In this document: one piece after another, positions 16,516 through 25,849 of the stretch
Layout: every line of letters begins with the position of its first letter
Position numbering within the stretch: position 1 is the first letter of the stretch
From: Asticcacaulis sp. SL142
GTDB taxonomy: Bacteria; Pseudomonadota; Alphaproteobacteria; Caulobacterales; Caulobacteraceae
DNA: 64,000 nucleotides
Assembly (NCBI RefSeq): GCF_026625745.1
Contig: NZ_CP113061.1
Location: 124,001 to 188,000, forward strand
Reading direction: 5' to 3'
Made by a program: the position numbers and the translations under genes
The notes under the pieces: model-generated
The model's input: the letters and a program-made list of their open reading frames with translations, nothing else
The model's database searches: none
Told to the model about the DNA's origin: nothing

Positions 16516-17442
16516 ATGTGGCAGCCCAGCGAAATCTATCCCGACCCCTCCATAGACATCCTAGATCCGCGCTTTGAGCGCTATCGCCTGAGCTTAAGTG
16601 CGGTCGAAAAGCTTTATGAGGGCACGCGCTGGGGTGAGGGGCCGGTGTGGTTTGGCGACGGGCGCTATCTGCTGTGGAGCGATATCCCCAACAACCTCAT
16701 CCTGCGCTGGGACGAAGAAACGGGCGCGGTCAGCCCTTTCCGCAAGCCTTCCGACTATGCCAACGGCCATACCCGCGACCGGCAGGGGCGACTGATTTCG
16801 TGTCAGCACGGCAGCCGCAGCGTCACCCGCACCGAATATGACGGCACGGTCACGACCCTGATCGATCAGTTCGAGGGTAAGCGGCTCAATTCGCCCAATG
16901 ATGTCACGGTTAAATCTGACGATTCGATCTGGTTCACCGACCCGACCTTTGGGATCGGCGGTGATTATGAGGGCCATCGCGCGACACCGGAACTGCCGAC
17001 AAATGTTTACAGGCTCGATCCGATCACGGGTGAGGCTGCGGTGGTGGCGGCTGATATTGATCATCCGAACGGGATCTGTTTTTCGCCTGATGAAACAAGG
17101 CTCTATATCGCGGAATCTAACGCAAAACCTAAGCGTATCCGCGTCTATGATGTGGCTGCGGATGGCCGGACACTGACGAACGGACGGGTATTCGTTGATT
17201 GCGGCGATGGCGCGCCCGATGGCTTTCGCTGCGACGAAGACGGCAATCTGTGGTGCGGATGGGGTGGCGGCGTAGGCCTGAACGGGGTTAGGGTATTTGC
17301 GCCTGATGGGGTGGCGATCGGCCATATCCATCTGCCTAACCGCTGCGCCAATCTGTGCTTTGGGGGGAGGGCTAAAAACCGCCTGTTCATGGTGGCGGGG
17401 CAGTCGCTGTTCAGCCTTTATGTCAATACCAGAGGCGTGTAG
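16516..17442 (+). CDS. SMP-30/gluconolactonase family hydrolase
   Basis: A 308-residue six-bladed beta-propeller lactonase of the SMP-30 family. ATG at 16516 is preferred to the TTG at 16414, which sits on the neighbour's start. Family marks are EGPVW (metal Glu, near residue 40), NSPNDV (metal Asn) and DHPNGICFSPDETRLYIAES, followed by PDGFRCDEDGNLWCG with the catalytic Asp. These enzymes hydrolyse aldonolactones with a divalent metal. No signal peptide is seen. It is followed 106 bp later by an MHS transporter, which suggests sugar-acid or lactone use. Confidence 0.9.
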   Translation: MWQPSEIYPDPSIDILDPRFERYRLSLSAVEKLYEGTRWGEGPVWFGDGRYLLWSDIPNNLILRWDEETGAVSPFRKPSDYANGHTRDRQGRLISCQHGSRSVTRTEYDGTVTTLIDQFEGKRLNSPNDVTVKSDDSIWFTDPTFGIGGDYEGHRATPELPTNVYRLDPITGEAAVVAADIDHPNGICFSPDETRLYIAESNAKPKRIRVYDVAADGRTLTNGRVFVDCGDGAPDGFRCDEDGNLWCGWGGGVGLNGVRVFAPDGVAIGHIHLPNRCANLCFGGRAKNRLFMVAGQSLFSLYVNTRGV

Positions 17443-17548
17443 TCCTAAAGAAACTTTCCCCTGAGTGAGACTAAGGCTTGACCAATGGAAATAGTCGGTC
17501 AAACCTGCGCCTAATTAAGAAAATGCCACATCAGGGAGTACAGATTGC

Positions 17549-19216
17549 ATGGCAACCCAAGGGGAAAGTGCGCCAAAGCACCATAAAGCGACCCAGAACG
17601 AAAAACTGGTCATCGCCGCATCGTCGTTGGGGACGGTGTTTGAATGGTACGATTTTTACCTTTATGGCCTGCTGGCCACCTATATTTCTGTTCAGTTCTT
17701 TTCGGGCGTCAATGAAACGACCGGCTTTATTTTTGCGCTGGCGGCGTTTGCGGCTGGCTTTGCCGTACGGCCGTTCGGGGCGCTGGTGTTCGGGCGTATC
17801 GGTGACCTTGTGGGGCGCAAGAACACCTTTCTGGTGACGATGGGCCTGATGGGGCTGTCGACCTTTGCGGTTGGTTTGCTGCCGTCCTATGCGTCGATTG
17901 GTGTGGCGGCGCCCATTATTCTGGTGGGTTTACGTCTGATTCAAGGGCTGGCGCTCGGTGGCGAATATGGCGGGGCGGCGACCTATGTGGCCGAACATGC
18001 GCCCAATAATAAGCGCGGGCTCTATACCTCCTGGATTCAGACCACGGCGACCATGGGCCTGTTTGCAGCCCTGCTGGTGGTTATCGGCACGCGCACCGCC
18101 ATTGGCGAAGAGGCGTTCAAGGAATGGGGCTGGCGCCTGCCGTTCATCGTTTCAATTCTGTTGTTGATGGTGTCGTTGTGGATTCGGATGCAGCTTAATG
18201 AGAGCCCGGTCTTCCAGAAAATGAAGGATGAGGGCAAGACCTCCAAGGCGCCGCTGTCCGAAGCGTTCGGCAAATGGGGCAACCTGAAATGGGTGATTAT
18301 CGCCCTTCTGGGGGCAGTCGCCGGTCAGGGCGTGGTCTGGTACACCGGTCAGTTTTATGCGCTGTTTTTCCTTGAGAAAACCCTGATGGTCGATGGCGCG
18401 ACGGCTAATATTCTGATTGCGATTTCGCTGGCTCTGGCCACGCCGTTCTTTGTGTTCTTTGGTTGGCTGTCGGATAAGATCGGGCGTAAACCGATCATCC
18501 TGTTTGGCTGTGCGCTGGCGGCGGCGACCTATTTTCCGACCTTTAAACTGCTGACCGACGCGGCCAATCCGGCGCTGGCGGCGGCGCAGGTCAGCGCTCC
18601 GGTGATGGTGACCGCCCACAAGGACGACTGTTCCTTCCAGTTCGATCCGGTCGGCAAGAATAAATTCGATGCCAAGAGCTGCGATATCGCCAAGACTTAT
18701 CTGGCTAAAAGCGGCATCAACTACACCAATATCGAGGCCCCGGCGGGCACGATCGCCAGCGTAAAGGTCGGTGATCAGACCTTTACCGCCCCTGATCCGG
18801 CGGCCCTTACCGGCGATGCTAAAAAAGCCGCCATCGCCACCTATCAGGCTGATCTGAAAGGCGCGTTGACGGCGGCGGGCTATCCGGCCAAGGCCGACAC
18901 GACCCAGATGAATAAGCCGCTGGTGGTGGGGATATTGTTCTACCTCGTGTTCCTGGTGACGATGGTCTACGGGCCGATTGCGGCGTTACTGGTTGAGCTG
19001 TTCCCGTCCAAGATCCGCTATACCTCCATGTCGCTGCCCTATCATATCGGCAATGGCTGGTTCGGCGGATTCCTGCCGACGACGGCCTTTGCGATGGTGG
19101 CCGCTACGGGCAATATCTATTACGGCCTGTGGTATCCGATTGTGGTGGCGGTCGGCACGGTCATCATCGGGTTGCTGTTCCTGCCTGAGACGTTTAAACG
19201 CAGCATTGATCAGTAA
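17549..19216 (+). CDS. MHS-family MFS transporter with periplasmic insert
   Basis: A 555-residue inner-membrane proton symporter of the metabolite:H+ symporter branch of MFS, the ProP/ShiA/KgtP group. Typical blocks are SSLGTVFEWYDFYLYG, RPFGALVFGRIGDLVGRK, GLALGGEYGGAATYVAEH and WLSDKIGRKP. Between the later helices, at about residues 333-455, sits a soluble insert of some 120 residues with two Cys (KDDCSFQF, KSCDIAKTY), probably on the periplasmic side; usual MHS carriers have none this long and are about 430-450 residues. The start at 17549 follows GGGAG at a long distance. A terminator follows. Confidence 0.9.
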   Translation: MATQGESAPKHHKATQNEKLVIAASSLGTVFEWYDFYLYGLLATYISVQFFSGVNETTGFIFALAAFAAGFAVRPFGALVFGRIGDLVGRKNTFLVTMGLMGLSTFAVGLLPSYASIGVAAPIILVGLRLIQGLALGGEYGGAATYVAEHAPNNKRGLYTSWIQTTATMGLFAALLVVIGTRTAIGEEAFKEWGWRLPFIVSILLLMVSLWIRMQLNESPVFQKMKDEGKTSKAPLSEAFGKWGNLKWVIIALLGAVAGQGVVWYTGQFYALFFLEKTLMVDGATANILIAISLALATPFFVFFGWLSDKIGRKPIILFGCALAAATYFPTFKLLTDAANPALAAAQVSAPVMVTAHKDDCSFQFDPVGKNKFDAKSCDIAKTYLAKSGINYTNIEAPAGTIASVKVGDQTFTAPDPAALTGDAKKAAIATYQADLKGALTAAGYPAKADTTQMNKPLVVGILFYLVFLVTMVYGPIAALLVELFPSKIRYTSMSLPYHIGNGWFGGFLPTTAFAMVAATGNIYYGLWYPIVVAVGTVIIGLLFLPETFKRSIDQ

Positions 19217-19239
19217 CGGCGTTTAACCTAAAAGATGCG

Positions 19240-19268
19240 CGGCCCACGTCAAAAGCGTGGGCCGTTTG
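19240..19268 (+). terminator. Terminator of the MHS transporter gene
   Basis: A perfect 9-bp stem CGGCCCACG/CGTGGGCCG with a 7-base loop is followed by TTTGTGATTTT, 24 bp after the stop. Confidence 0.75.
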
Positions 19269-19299
19269 TGATTTTGGTAGGCAATTTGGGGAGACCGCT

Positions 19300-20559
19300 A
19301 TGACCGAACCCACATCGCCAAAAGGTCGCTATGTGGCGCTGGCCCTGCTTGTGGTCGTCTATGCGCTCAACTTTCTGGATCGGCAGATCATCAGCATTCT
19401 CAAAGACCCGATTGCCGAAGAGTTGGGCTTAAGCGACACCCAACTGGGGCTGATGGGCGGCCTGGCGTTCGCATTATTATATACCACGCTGGCGGTGCCG
19501 GTGGCCTGGCTGGCGGACCGTTTCTCGCGAGTATGGATCATGACCGGGGCCTTGGCCCTGTGGTCAGGCTTTACGGCGTTATGTGGATTGGCGGGTAATT
19601 TCAGCCAATTGTTTCTGGCGCGCATGGGGGTAGGGGTCGGCGAAGCGGGCGGAGTCGCTCCGGCCTTCAGCTTAATTTCCGACTATTTCCCGCCCAGGCA
19701 ACGCGCGCGGGCGCTGGCCATTTTTGCCTTTGGTATCCCGATTGGCTCGGCGGCAGGGGTGTTGTTTGGCGGGCTTTTGGCGCAGCAGGTTGACTGGCGG
19801 TTCGCGTTTGTAGTGGTGGGGCTGGCGGGGGTTCTATTTGCGCCGATATTCCGGTGGCTGGTCAAGGACCCGCCCAGAGGCGGGATGGACGGCGCGATTA
19901 AGGCCGAAAAACCAATGGGATTTCTGGCCACGGCGCGGTTAGCGGCGACAAAACCCGGTTTCTGGTTGCTGTCGCTGGGGTCGGCCTTCACCTCCATGAC
20001 CGGCTATGGCTTCATGTACTGGTTGCCGACGTTCCTTGCACGCTCGCTGGAGATGGATCTGGGGGCGCGGTCGTGGTTTCTGGCCGCATTGCTGCTGATC
20101 GGGGGCATGGCCGGGATGATCCTCGGCGGGACTTTGGGTGACCGTTTGGGGCAAAAATCGCGGGCGGCCTATCCGTTGATACCGGCGGTGGCGCTGCTGA
20201 TCTGCGTGCCGCTCTATGCCATAGGGGTGAATGCGCAAACGCCCGCGATTGTATTTATCATGCTGCTGATCCCGCAGGCTCTGGGGTTGGTGTGGATGGG
20301 GCCGGTGATCACGGCGGTTCAGCATCTGGGGCCGGCAAACTCCCGCACGATGATGTCGTCCCTGTTTTTGCTGATCAACAACCTGATAGGCATTGCAGTC
20401 GGCACCTGGTTTTTCGGCTTTATGTCCGATCATCTGCGCCCGCAGTATGGGGATGACTCGATGAAATACGCGTTTCTGATTGGGCTGTCGTTCTATGTGG
20501 TCGCGTCTGGCCTGTTCTTTGCGGCCTCGCGCCGGATGACAGCCGATTGGGTGGAATAA
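19300..20559 (+). CDS. Spinster-like MFS transporter
   Basis: A 419-residue inner-membrane carrier with twelve predicted helices of the MFS spinster-like group. Marks are NFLDRQIISILKDPI in helix 1, LADRFSR in the first cytoplasmic loop, RMGVGVGEAGGVAPAFSLISDYFP in helices 4-5 and GDRLGQKSRAAY in the second half. The substrate is unknown; relatives move lipids, sugars or organic acids. The start lies 9 bases behind GGGGAG. It ends at repeat copy 3, convergent with the DUF6644 gene. Confidence 0.9.
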   Translation: MTEPTSPKGRYVALALLVVVYALNFLDRQIISILKDPIAEELGLSDTQLGLMGGLAFALLYTTLAVPVAWLADRFSRVWIMTGALALWSGFTALCGLAGNFSQLFLARMGVGVGEAGGVAPAFSLISDYFPPRQRARALAIFAFGIPIGSAAGVLFGGLLAQQVDWRFAFVVVGLAGVLFAPIFRWLVKDPPRGGMDGAIKAEKPMGFLATARLAATKPGFWLLSLGSAFTSMTGYGFMYWLPTFLARSLEMDLGARSWFLAALLLIGGMAGMILGGTLGDRLGQKSRAAYPLIPAVALLICVPLYAIGVNAQTPAIVFIMLLIPQALGLVWMGPVITAVQHLGPANSRTMMSSLFLLINNLIGIAVGTWFFGFMSDHLRPQYGDDSMKYAFLIGLSFYVVASGLFFAASRRMTADWVE

Positions 20560-20560
20560 A

Positions 20561-20620
20561 CCCCCTCTTGAATTCAAACTCCGTTTGATTTCAAGCTCCC
20601 CCTACATCAGGGGGAGTTCT
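20561..20620. repeat. Intergenic repeat, copy 3 (short form)
   Basis: This is the minimal form of the repeat: CCCCCTCTTGAATTCAAA, a CAAACTCCGTTTG stem, TTCAAGCTCCCCCT and AGGGGGAGTTCT. It fills the whole gap between the stop codons of two convergent genes, so it probably also ends both transcripts. Confidence 0.75.
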
Positions 20621-21080
20621 AAAGAAACCCGATCCACCGTCCCGCAAGCAGCACCGATAGCCACAGGATGAAGGACGCAACGGCGGATAGTTTGACGCCT
20701 GCGGTTAGTGGGCCGCCTCTGAGCGCGCGTTTAAACGCCGGCTTGAGGTGCTGAAAACCTATATTGAGGATCGCCACCGCCAGTAATCCGACTTTCCACA
20801 GGAAGGCTGGGTTGGCCAGATAATCGGCAGGTGCTACCGAAAACAGCCAAAGCCCGGTTACAACCGCCAAGGCCACGCCTGTCATGGCGCAGCGTGACAG
20901 GAATGGCCCAATAAGGCTCAGTGGCACTGACCGGAACGCGCCCATTAGCCTGAGATCAAGCGGCAGTATGGCCCCAAGGATCAGGCCTATGCTTAAGATA
21001 TGGCTGGCATTGACGAAGATATAGGCGACCGGCGACGCCTGAAGCCACGCCGCCCCAAACCAGATAGCGTCAGCCGCCAC
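20619..21080 (-). CDS. DUF6644-type membrane protein
   Basis: A 153-residue inner-membrane protein with four predicted helices (VAYIFVNASHILSIGLILGAIL, the region around AMTGVALAVVTGLWLF, FLWKVGLLAVAILNIGF and SFILWLSVLLAG). I propose the GTG at 21080, one base after the stop of the DUF6152 gene and behind AAGG, not the ATG at 21131 that would overlap it by 50 bp. Relatives (DUF6644) often follow a DUF6152 gene, as here. Function is unknown; a link to metal or redox membrane chemistry is often assumed without proof. Confidence 0.75.
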   Translation of the reverse strand: MAADAIWFGAAWLQASPVAYIFVNASHILSIGLILGAILPLDLRLMGAFRSVPLSLIGPFLSRCAMTGVALAVVTGLWLFSVAPADYLANPAFLWKVGLLAVAILNIGFQHLKPAFKRALRGGPLTAGVKLSAVASFILWLSVLLAGRWIGFL

Positions 21081-21081
21081 C

Positions 21082-21483
21082 TTAGTTGGCCTTAAGGCGT
21101 TCCGGGTACATGTCGTAGTTTTTGTCGCCAAGGGTGATGCGCACGGCCTTCATGTGCATCTTATCCTTATCGAGCGAACGGTTGCCCAGAATACTGATGT
21201 CATCGCCAACCTTGGCGGTAGTGCCGGTAAAGCCCGAACGCTCGGTCTGGGTCGGATTGCCAAGGTCGATCTGCCACAGGACGCCGTCAGCCGCTTTGAC
21301 ATGTAAAACCGGATGCGGCGGGGCCATGGAGATTTTCTCAACCTTGCCACTCAGTTGGCTTTGTTCGGCCTGCGCCCATGACCAGCCATGATGGGCCTGC
21401 GCCGGCATCAGCGCCCACACAGTCACGATCGCGAGGGCGGCGGCTCCGAATAGCCAGTATCTTAAGGGTATAGCGCGGATCAT
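21082..21483 (-). CDS. DUF6152 family exported protein
   Basis: A 133-residue exported small protein. The signal peptide ends PAQA near residue 30, directly followed by the family mark HHGWSWAQAEQ. An OB-fold-like strand set follows (LSGKVEKISM, PHPVLHV, KVGDDISILGNRS). The His pair at the mature N-terminus could bind metal, but this is inference. It is translationally coupled to the downstream DUF6644 gene (1 base between stop and GTG), a recurrent pair in proteobacteria. Confidence 0.82.
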   Translation of the reverse strand: MIRAIPLRYWLFGAAALAIVTVWALMPAQAHHGWSWAQAEQSQLSGKVEKISMAPPHPVLHVKAADGVLWQIDLGNPTQTERSGFTGTTAKVGDDISILGNRSLDKDKMHMKAVRITLGDKNYDMYPERLKAN

Positions 21484-21696
21484 GTTTTTCCCTGTTCAGG
21501 TTCTATCGGCGGACCGATTCACGTTTTACGAGTGTGCCTGATGATCGATAAGAAATCCATGGGTTTGGTTACCGCAGGGGCAAATCGTGCGGCAAATCTT
21601 TTGGTGTTGCGAGGCAAGTGCTGGCGCAATACAAAGGTCTGACAAAAATCCGCAACGGGTATGACAAGTTAGCGGCACAACACAGGGACATCGCCA

Positions 21697-23350
21697 ATGA
21701 CACCGTTTTATAGGAATTCACTATATAGGTTTATGGCCGTAAGCCTGATCGCGCTCAGTGGTTCGGTGATGGCCGCGGAGGTGCCGCATCTGAAAACGCA
21801 AGGCACGGCGACCCAGCTTATGGTCGATAACCAGCCGTTTCTGATGATCGGTGGCGAGCTGGGCAATTCAACGGCCTCAGACCCTGAGCACCTGAAAACC
21901 CACTGGCCGGCCCTGAAAGCCATTGGCGTCAACACCATACTGGCCCCCGTCGAGTGGGATCAGGTTGAACCTGAAAAGGGGCGATACGATTTCAAGGTCG
22001 TCGATGCCATGATCGCTCAGGCCCGTGCGCAGGACATAAAGCTCGTTATCCTGTGGTTTGGGGCCTGGAAAAATTCCATGTCTACCTATGCGCCGCCTTA
22101 CGTAAAGCGCGATTATAAAACCTATGATCGTGCTGAGGATGACAAGGGCGTGGCGCAGGAAATTTTAAGCGCCCACGATCCCGACACGCTGGCGGCGGAC
22201 AGGTCAGCGTTTGCGGCGCTTATGGGCCATCTGAAAACGACGGATGCTGAGCGCACCGTTATCATGGTGCAGGTCGAAAACGAGATTGGCATGTTGCCGA
22301 CCGTGCGCGATTACAGCCCGCAGGCCGAGGCCGCCTATCGCACAGCCGTGCCCGCTCAATTGCTCAAATATATGTCGGCCAATAAGGCGCGCCTCAATCC
22401 GTTCCTGCGCGATCTGTGGGCGGCCAATGGCTTTAAGACCAAAGGCACTTGGGCCGAAGTGTTCGGGAGCGGCATCGAAGGGCAGGAAGTGTTTCAGGCC
22501 TGGGGCTATGCGACCTTTGCCAATGAACTGACTAAGGCCGGTAAGGCGGCCTATCCGCTGCCGATGTATGTCAATGCTGCCCTTAATCATCCCGACAAAA
22601 AGCCGGGCGAATACCCCAGTGCCGGGCCTTTGCCGCACCTGTTTGATGTCTGGAAGGCGGCGGGGCCGCAGATCGATGTGCTGGCTATCGACAGCTACTG
22701 GCCGGATTTCGTTGGCTGGGCCGATAAGTTCAAGCGCCATGACAACCCGCTATTCGTGCCCGAAGCCAATCAGGCCGGGAAATCCGAGGCGGGCGGCAAT
22801 GCCTTTTACGTTTTTGGCGAACACGACGCCATGGGCTTTTCGCCGTTCTCGATCGAGGATTTGCCCAATCCAGAAAGCAATCGCCTGACGCAGGCCTATA
22901 GCGTGTTACATCAATTGACGCCGGTCATGCTGGCCCATCAGGGTAAGGGCGCAATGCGCGGTTTCAAGGCAGCCGTAGACATCAAGGGCGTGGTTGATGA
23001 GACGCCGCCGCACCTTCGATCTGGGCGGTTACAGCGTCAAGGCCGCCATGATTGACCCGTGGACGCCGAAGGACAAACAGGACATCGCGGCCCACGGCGG
23101 GTTGATCATTCACATTGGGGGCGATGAGTTTCTGGTGGCCGGATCGGGTGTGATCCTGACCTTTGCGGATGCTGCGGCCGGTTCCGGCTACCGTGTCGGT
23201 ATCGAGCAGGCGATCGAGGGCAGCTATGAGAACAGTGTCTGGAAAGACGGGCGCTGGCTGAACGGCGACCAGACCCATCAGGGCCGCCATCTGCGCCTGC
23301 CGCCGGATCGCTTCTCGATCCAGAAGGTCAGGCTTTATCGTTACCGCTGA
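21697..23350 (+). pseudogene. GH35-type beta-galactosidase (DUF5597), frameshifted
   Basis: A secreted glycosidase in two overlapping frames. Frame 1 (21697-23055) gives a signal peptide (ends VMAA) and a GH35-like TIM barrel with [10 protein letters not shown], the acid/base-type block VQVENEIGM, and the nucleophile-region block PLFVPEANQ. Near 23000 it loses sense. Frame 2 (from about 22994 to 23350) continues the DUF5597 C-terminal domain ([15 protein letters not shown]). Reading across needs a one-base change inside ACGCCGCCGCACC at about 23002-23014. The catalytic part is complete in frame 1. It may be a true mutation or a read error in a GCC run. Confidence 0.75.
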
Positions 23351-23396
23351 AGACGCGGGAGTGTATAGTGCGGCTCACACATAAAGGAGACGCACC

Positions 23397-24302
23397 ATGA
23401 CTCTGCTTCGGGTGCATCATATCACCCAGTATAATTACCGCCGTCCGGTTGGTTTTGGTGAGCATCGGCTGATGTTCCGGCCGCGCATCAGCCACGATCA
23501 GCGCCTGATTTCGTCATCCCTGACCATCTCGCCGGTGCCGAGCGACCTGTTCTGGATACATGATGCCTTCAATAATTCCATAGCGGTGGCGCGCTTTGGG
23601 GAAGCCGCCGATCATCTGCGCTTTGAAACCTCGGTGGTGCTGGAGCATACCCCTTTGCTGGGGCTACATTACCGCACCGAAGAAGGGGCGCGTCACTGGC
23701 CATTTGAGTATGACGAAGAAGACCTGCCTGACCTTATGCCCTCGATGCAGCGGCAATATAGCGATGGCGGCATGACGGAGGCGTGGGCGCGTAAGTTCAT
23801 CAATCCGAATGGCCCAACCGATACCGCCGCCCTTCTGGAGGCCATGACCCACGCCATTCATGACGACTTCAAATATGCACGGCGCAATAATCCCGGCACC
23901 CAGACCCCGGAAATGACGCTTTATAGCTTAAGCGGCACCTGCCGGGACTATGCGCTGCTGATGATGGAAGCCGTCCGGTCGCTGGGATTTGCGGCGAGGT
24001 TCGTAACCGGCTACATATATGTGCCGATGCGCGATGGCAGCGAACTGCTGGGCGGGGGGGCGACCCATGCCTGGGTGCAGGTCTATCTGCCGGGGGCCGG
24101 GTGGGTCGAGTTTGATCCGACCAACGGTATTATTGGCAACCGCGACCTGATCCGAATTGGCGTGACCCGCACACCGCGCCAGGCTATCCCTTTATGGGGC
24201 ACCCATACCGGAAGCCGCATAGATTTTTTAGGCATGGACGTTCAGGTTCATGTCACGACGTTGACTGACGCCGACGCGAATGAACCTCCCTCCTTGCCCT
24301 GA
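23397..24302 (+). CDS. Transglutaminase-like cysteine protease family protein
   Basis: A 301-residue cytoplasmic protein. The N-terminal beta domain of the bacterial transglutaminase-like group (RVHHITQYNYRRPVGFGEHRLMFRPR in part) is followed by the catalytic core with a complete triad: Cys182 in GTCRDYA, His224 in THAWV and Asp240 in FDPT. Members act as peptidases or amidases on peptide bonds, with few tested. AAAGGAG lies 7 bases before the ATG. It opens an operon with a second transglutaminase-like gene (9-bp gap) and N-formylglutamate amidohydrolase. Confidence 0.9.
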   Translation: MTLLRVHHITQYNYRRPVGFGEHRLMFRPRISHDQRLISSSLTISPVPSDLFWIHDAFNNSIAVARFGEAADHLRFETSVVLEHTPLLGLHYRTEEGARHWPFEYDEEDLPDLMPSMQRQYSDGGMTEAWARKFINPNGPTDTAALLEAMTHAIHDDFKYARRNNPGTQTPEMTLYSLSGTCRDYALLMMEAVRSLGFAARFVTGYIYVPMRDGSELLGGGATHAWVQVYLPGAGWVEFDPTNGIIGNRDLIRIGVTRTPRQAIPLWGTHTGSRIDFLGMDVQVHVTTLTDADANEPPSLP

Positions 24303-24311
24303 AAGGCGCCT

Positions 24312-25124
24312 ATGAAAATCAAAGCCGGCTATGAGCTGACCTATGAGTGCCCGCAGCCGACGCCCATGCTGCTGTGCCTGAACATCCACCCGTCGCGGCG
24401 GGCCGACCTGCTGACGCCGCAGAACGTGGTGTTCTCACCCGCGGTCGAATCCTGGAACTATCTCGACAGCTTCGGCAATGTCTGCACGCGGGTGACCGCC
24501 CCTGTTGGGTCGATGACGGTATCGACTGAATTTCTTATCCACGATACCGGCCGGCCTGACTATGTGCCGCTGGATGCCATTCAGCACGACGTGCGTGACC
24601 TGCCCGATGAGGTCTTACTTTATCTGCTGGGGTCACGTTACTGCGAAACCGATAAGCTGGGGGACATTGCCTGGAACCTGTTTGGCCATACGCCGCTAGG
24701 CTGGCCGCGGGTGCAAGCCGTGCTGAATTTCGTCCATAACCACATTCGATTTGACTATCAGATGGCTGATAAGACCCGCAGCGCCTTTGATGGTTATCAG
24801 CAACAGGTCGGCGTGTGCCGTGACTTTGCCCATCTGGCCCTGACCCTGTGCCGGTGCCTGAATATTCCGGCGCGGTACTGCACAGGCTATCTGGGCGACA
24901 TCAAGGTTGAGCACAGTTCGTCACCGATGGATTTTTCCGGTTGGTTTGAGGTCTTTTTGGGCGGGCACTGGTATACGGCCGATGCCCGGCATAATAAACC
25001 GCGCGTGGGCCGGATATTGATGGCGATCGGGCGTGATGCGACGGACGTAGCGATCTCTACTCAGTTCGGGCCGGGCGTGCTGACTAAGTTCAGCGTGGTC
25101 ACAGAAGAGGCCAGCTACGCGTGA
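24312..25124 (+). CDS. Transglutaminase-like protein lacking the usual His
   Basis: A 270-residue paralogue of the preceding gene. Cys169 (GVCRDFAH) and Asp224 (TADARHN) are present, but the position of the triad His is occupied by Ser209-Gly210 in DFSGWFEVF. The N-terminal beta domain is kept (YELTYECPQPTPMLLCLNIHP in part). Without His it may be inactive or use another residue, perhaps as a partner of the intact neighbour. It is second in the operon, and its stop overlaps the GTG of the next gene by 4 bp. Confidence 0.87.
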   Translation: MKIKAGYELTYECPQPTPMLLCLNIHPSRRADLLTPQNVVFSPAVESWNYLDSFGNVCTRVTAPVGSMTVSTEFLIHDTGRPDYVPLDAIQHDVRDLPDEVLLYLLGSRYCETDKLGDIAWNLFGHTPLGWPRVQAVLNFVHNHIRFDYQMADKTRSAFDGYQQQVGVCRDFAHLALTLCRCLNIPARYCTGYLGDIKVEHSSSPMDFSGWFEVFLGGHWYTADARHNKPRVGRILMAIGRDATDVAISTQFGPGVLTKFSVVTEEASYA

Positions 25125-25849
25125 GGCCTATAGACTGGCCAGACGCCGTAGAGGTGCGCAATCGCGCAGGGGCATCAGACATCGTGCTGCTGTGCGAACA
25201 TGCGTCACACTTTATTCCTGAGCGCTATAACGGTTTGGGCCTGTCTGCGATTGACCTCGGCCGCCATATCGCCTGGGATATCGGGGCGGCCGAGGTCGCG
25301 CGCAGACTGTCGGATGCCCTGGGGGCGGTGGCGGTTTTGGGCGGGTATTCGCGGTTGTTGATCGACCTGAACCGGCCTTTGCATAGTCCGGCCAGCATTG
25401 TTACCCGCTCCGAAGCTACGGACATCCCTGGCAATATCAATATTGATGAAGCTGAACGTCAGAGCCGCATTGAGGGCATCTTCAATCCCTTCCATGCGTT
25501 TGTGAGCGCGCATCTGGATGACCGGCAGGCAAGCGGGCGACCAACCCGCATCGTCAGCATCCACAGCTTCACACCGGTTTATCATGGTGAGGCGCGTCGC
25601 TGGCATGGCGGAGTGCTGTTCGACAAGGCGCAAACCTATGGTGACGCGGTGCTGGCGCGGCTGAGCGATCCGGGTCTGGTCCTGGGGGCTAATGTGCCTT
25701 ACCAGACCGGCCGGGACGATGATTATGGTATACCGATCCACGGCGATGACCGAGGCATTGAGGCCGTTATGATTGAAATCCGGCAGGACTTAATCAGCGA
25801 TGCAGCGGGCGTTGAGGCTTGGGCAGATCGTCTCTCTAAGGCGCTTTAG
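25121..25849 (+). CDS. N-formylglutamate amidohydrolase family
   Basis: A 242-residue hydrolase of the N-formylglutamate amidohydrolase family. Marks are LLCEHASHFIPERY (metal-binding Glu-His), DIGAAEVARRLSDALG, LIDLNRPL, SIHSFTPVY and IEIRQDLI. True HutG-type enzymes release formate and glutamate from N-formylglutamate, but no histidine-utilisation genes are near. Placement after two transglutaminase-like genes suggests a role with gamma-glutamyl or modified amino-acid substrates; this is inference. The GTG start overlaps the previous stop (GTGA). The end overlaps the convergent PI-PLC gene by 4 bp. Confidence 0.88.
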   Translation: MRPIDWPDAVEVRNRAGASDIVLLCEHASHFIPERYNGLGLSAIDLGRHIAWDIGAAEVARRLSDALGAVAVLGGYSRLLIDLNRPLHSPASIVTRSEATDIPGNINIDEAERQSRIEGIFNPFHAFVSAHLDDRQASGRPTRIVSIHSFTPVYHGEARRWHGGVLFDKAQTYGDAVLARLSDPGLVLGANVPYQTGRDDDYGIPIHGDDRGIEAVMIEIRQDLISDAAGVEAWADRLSKAL

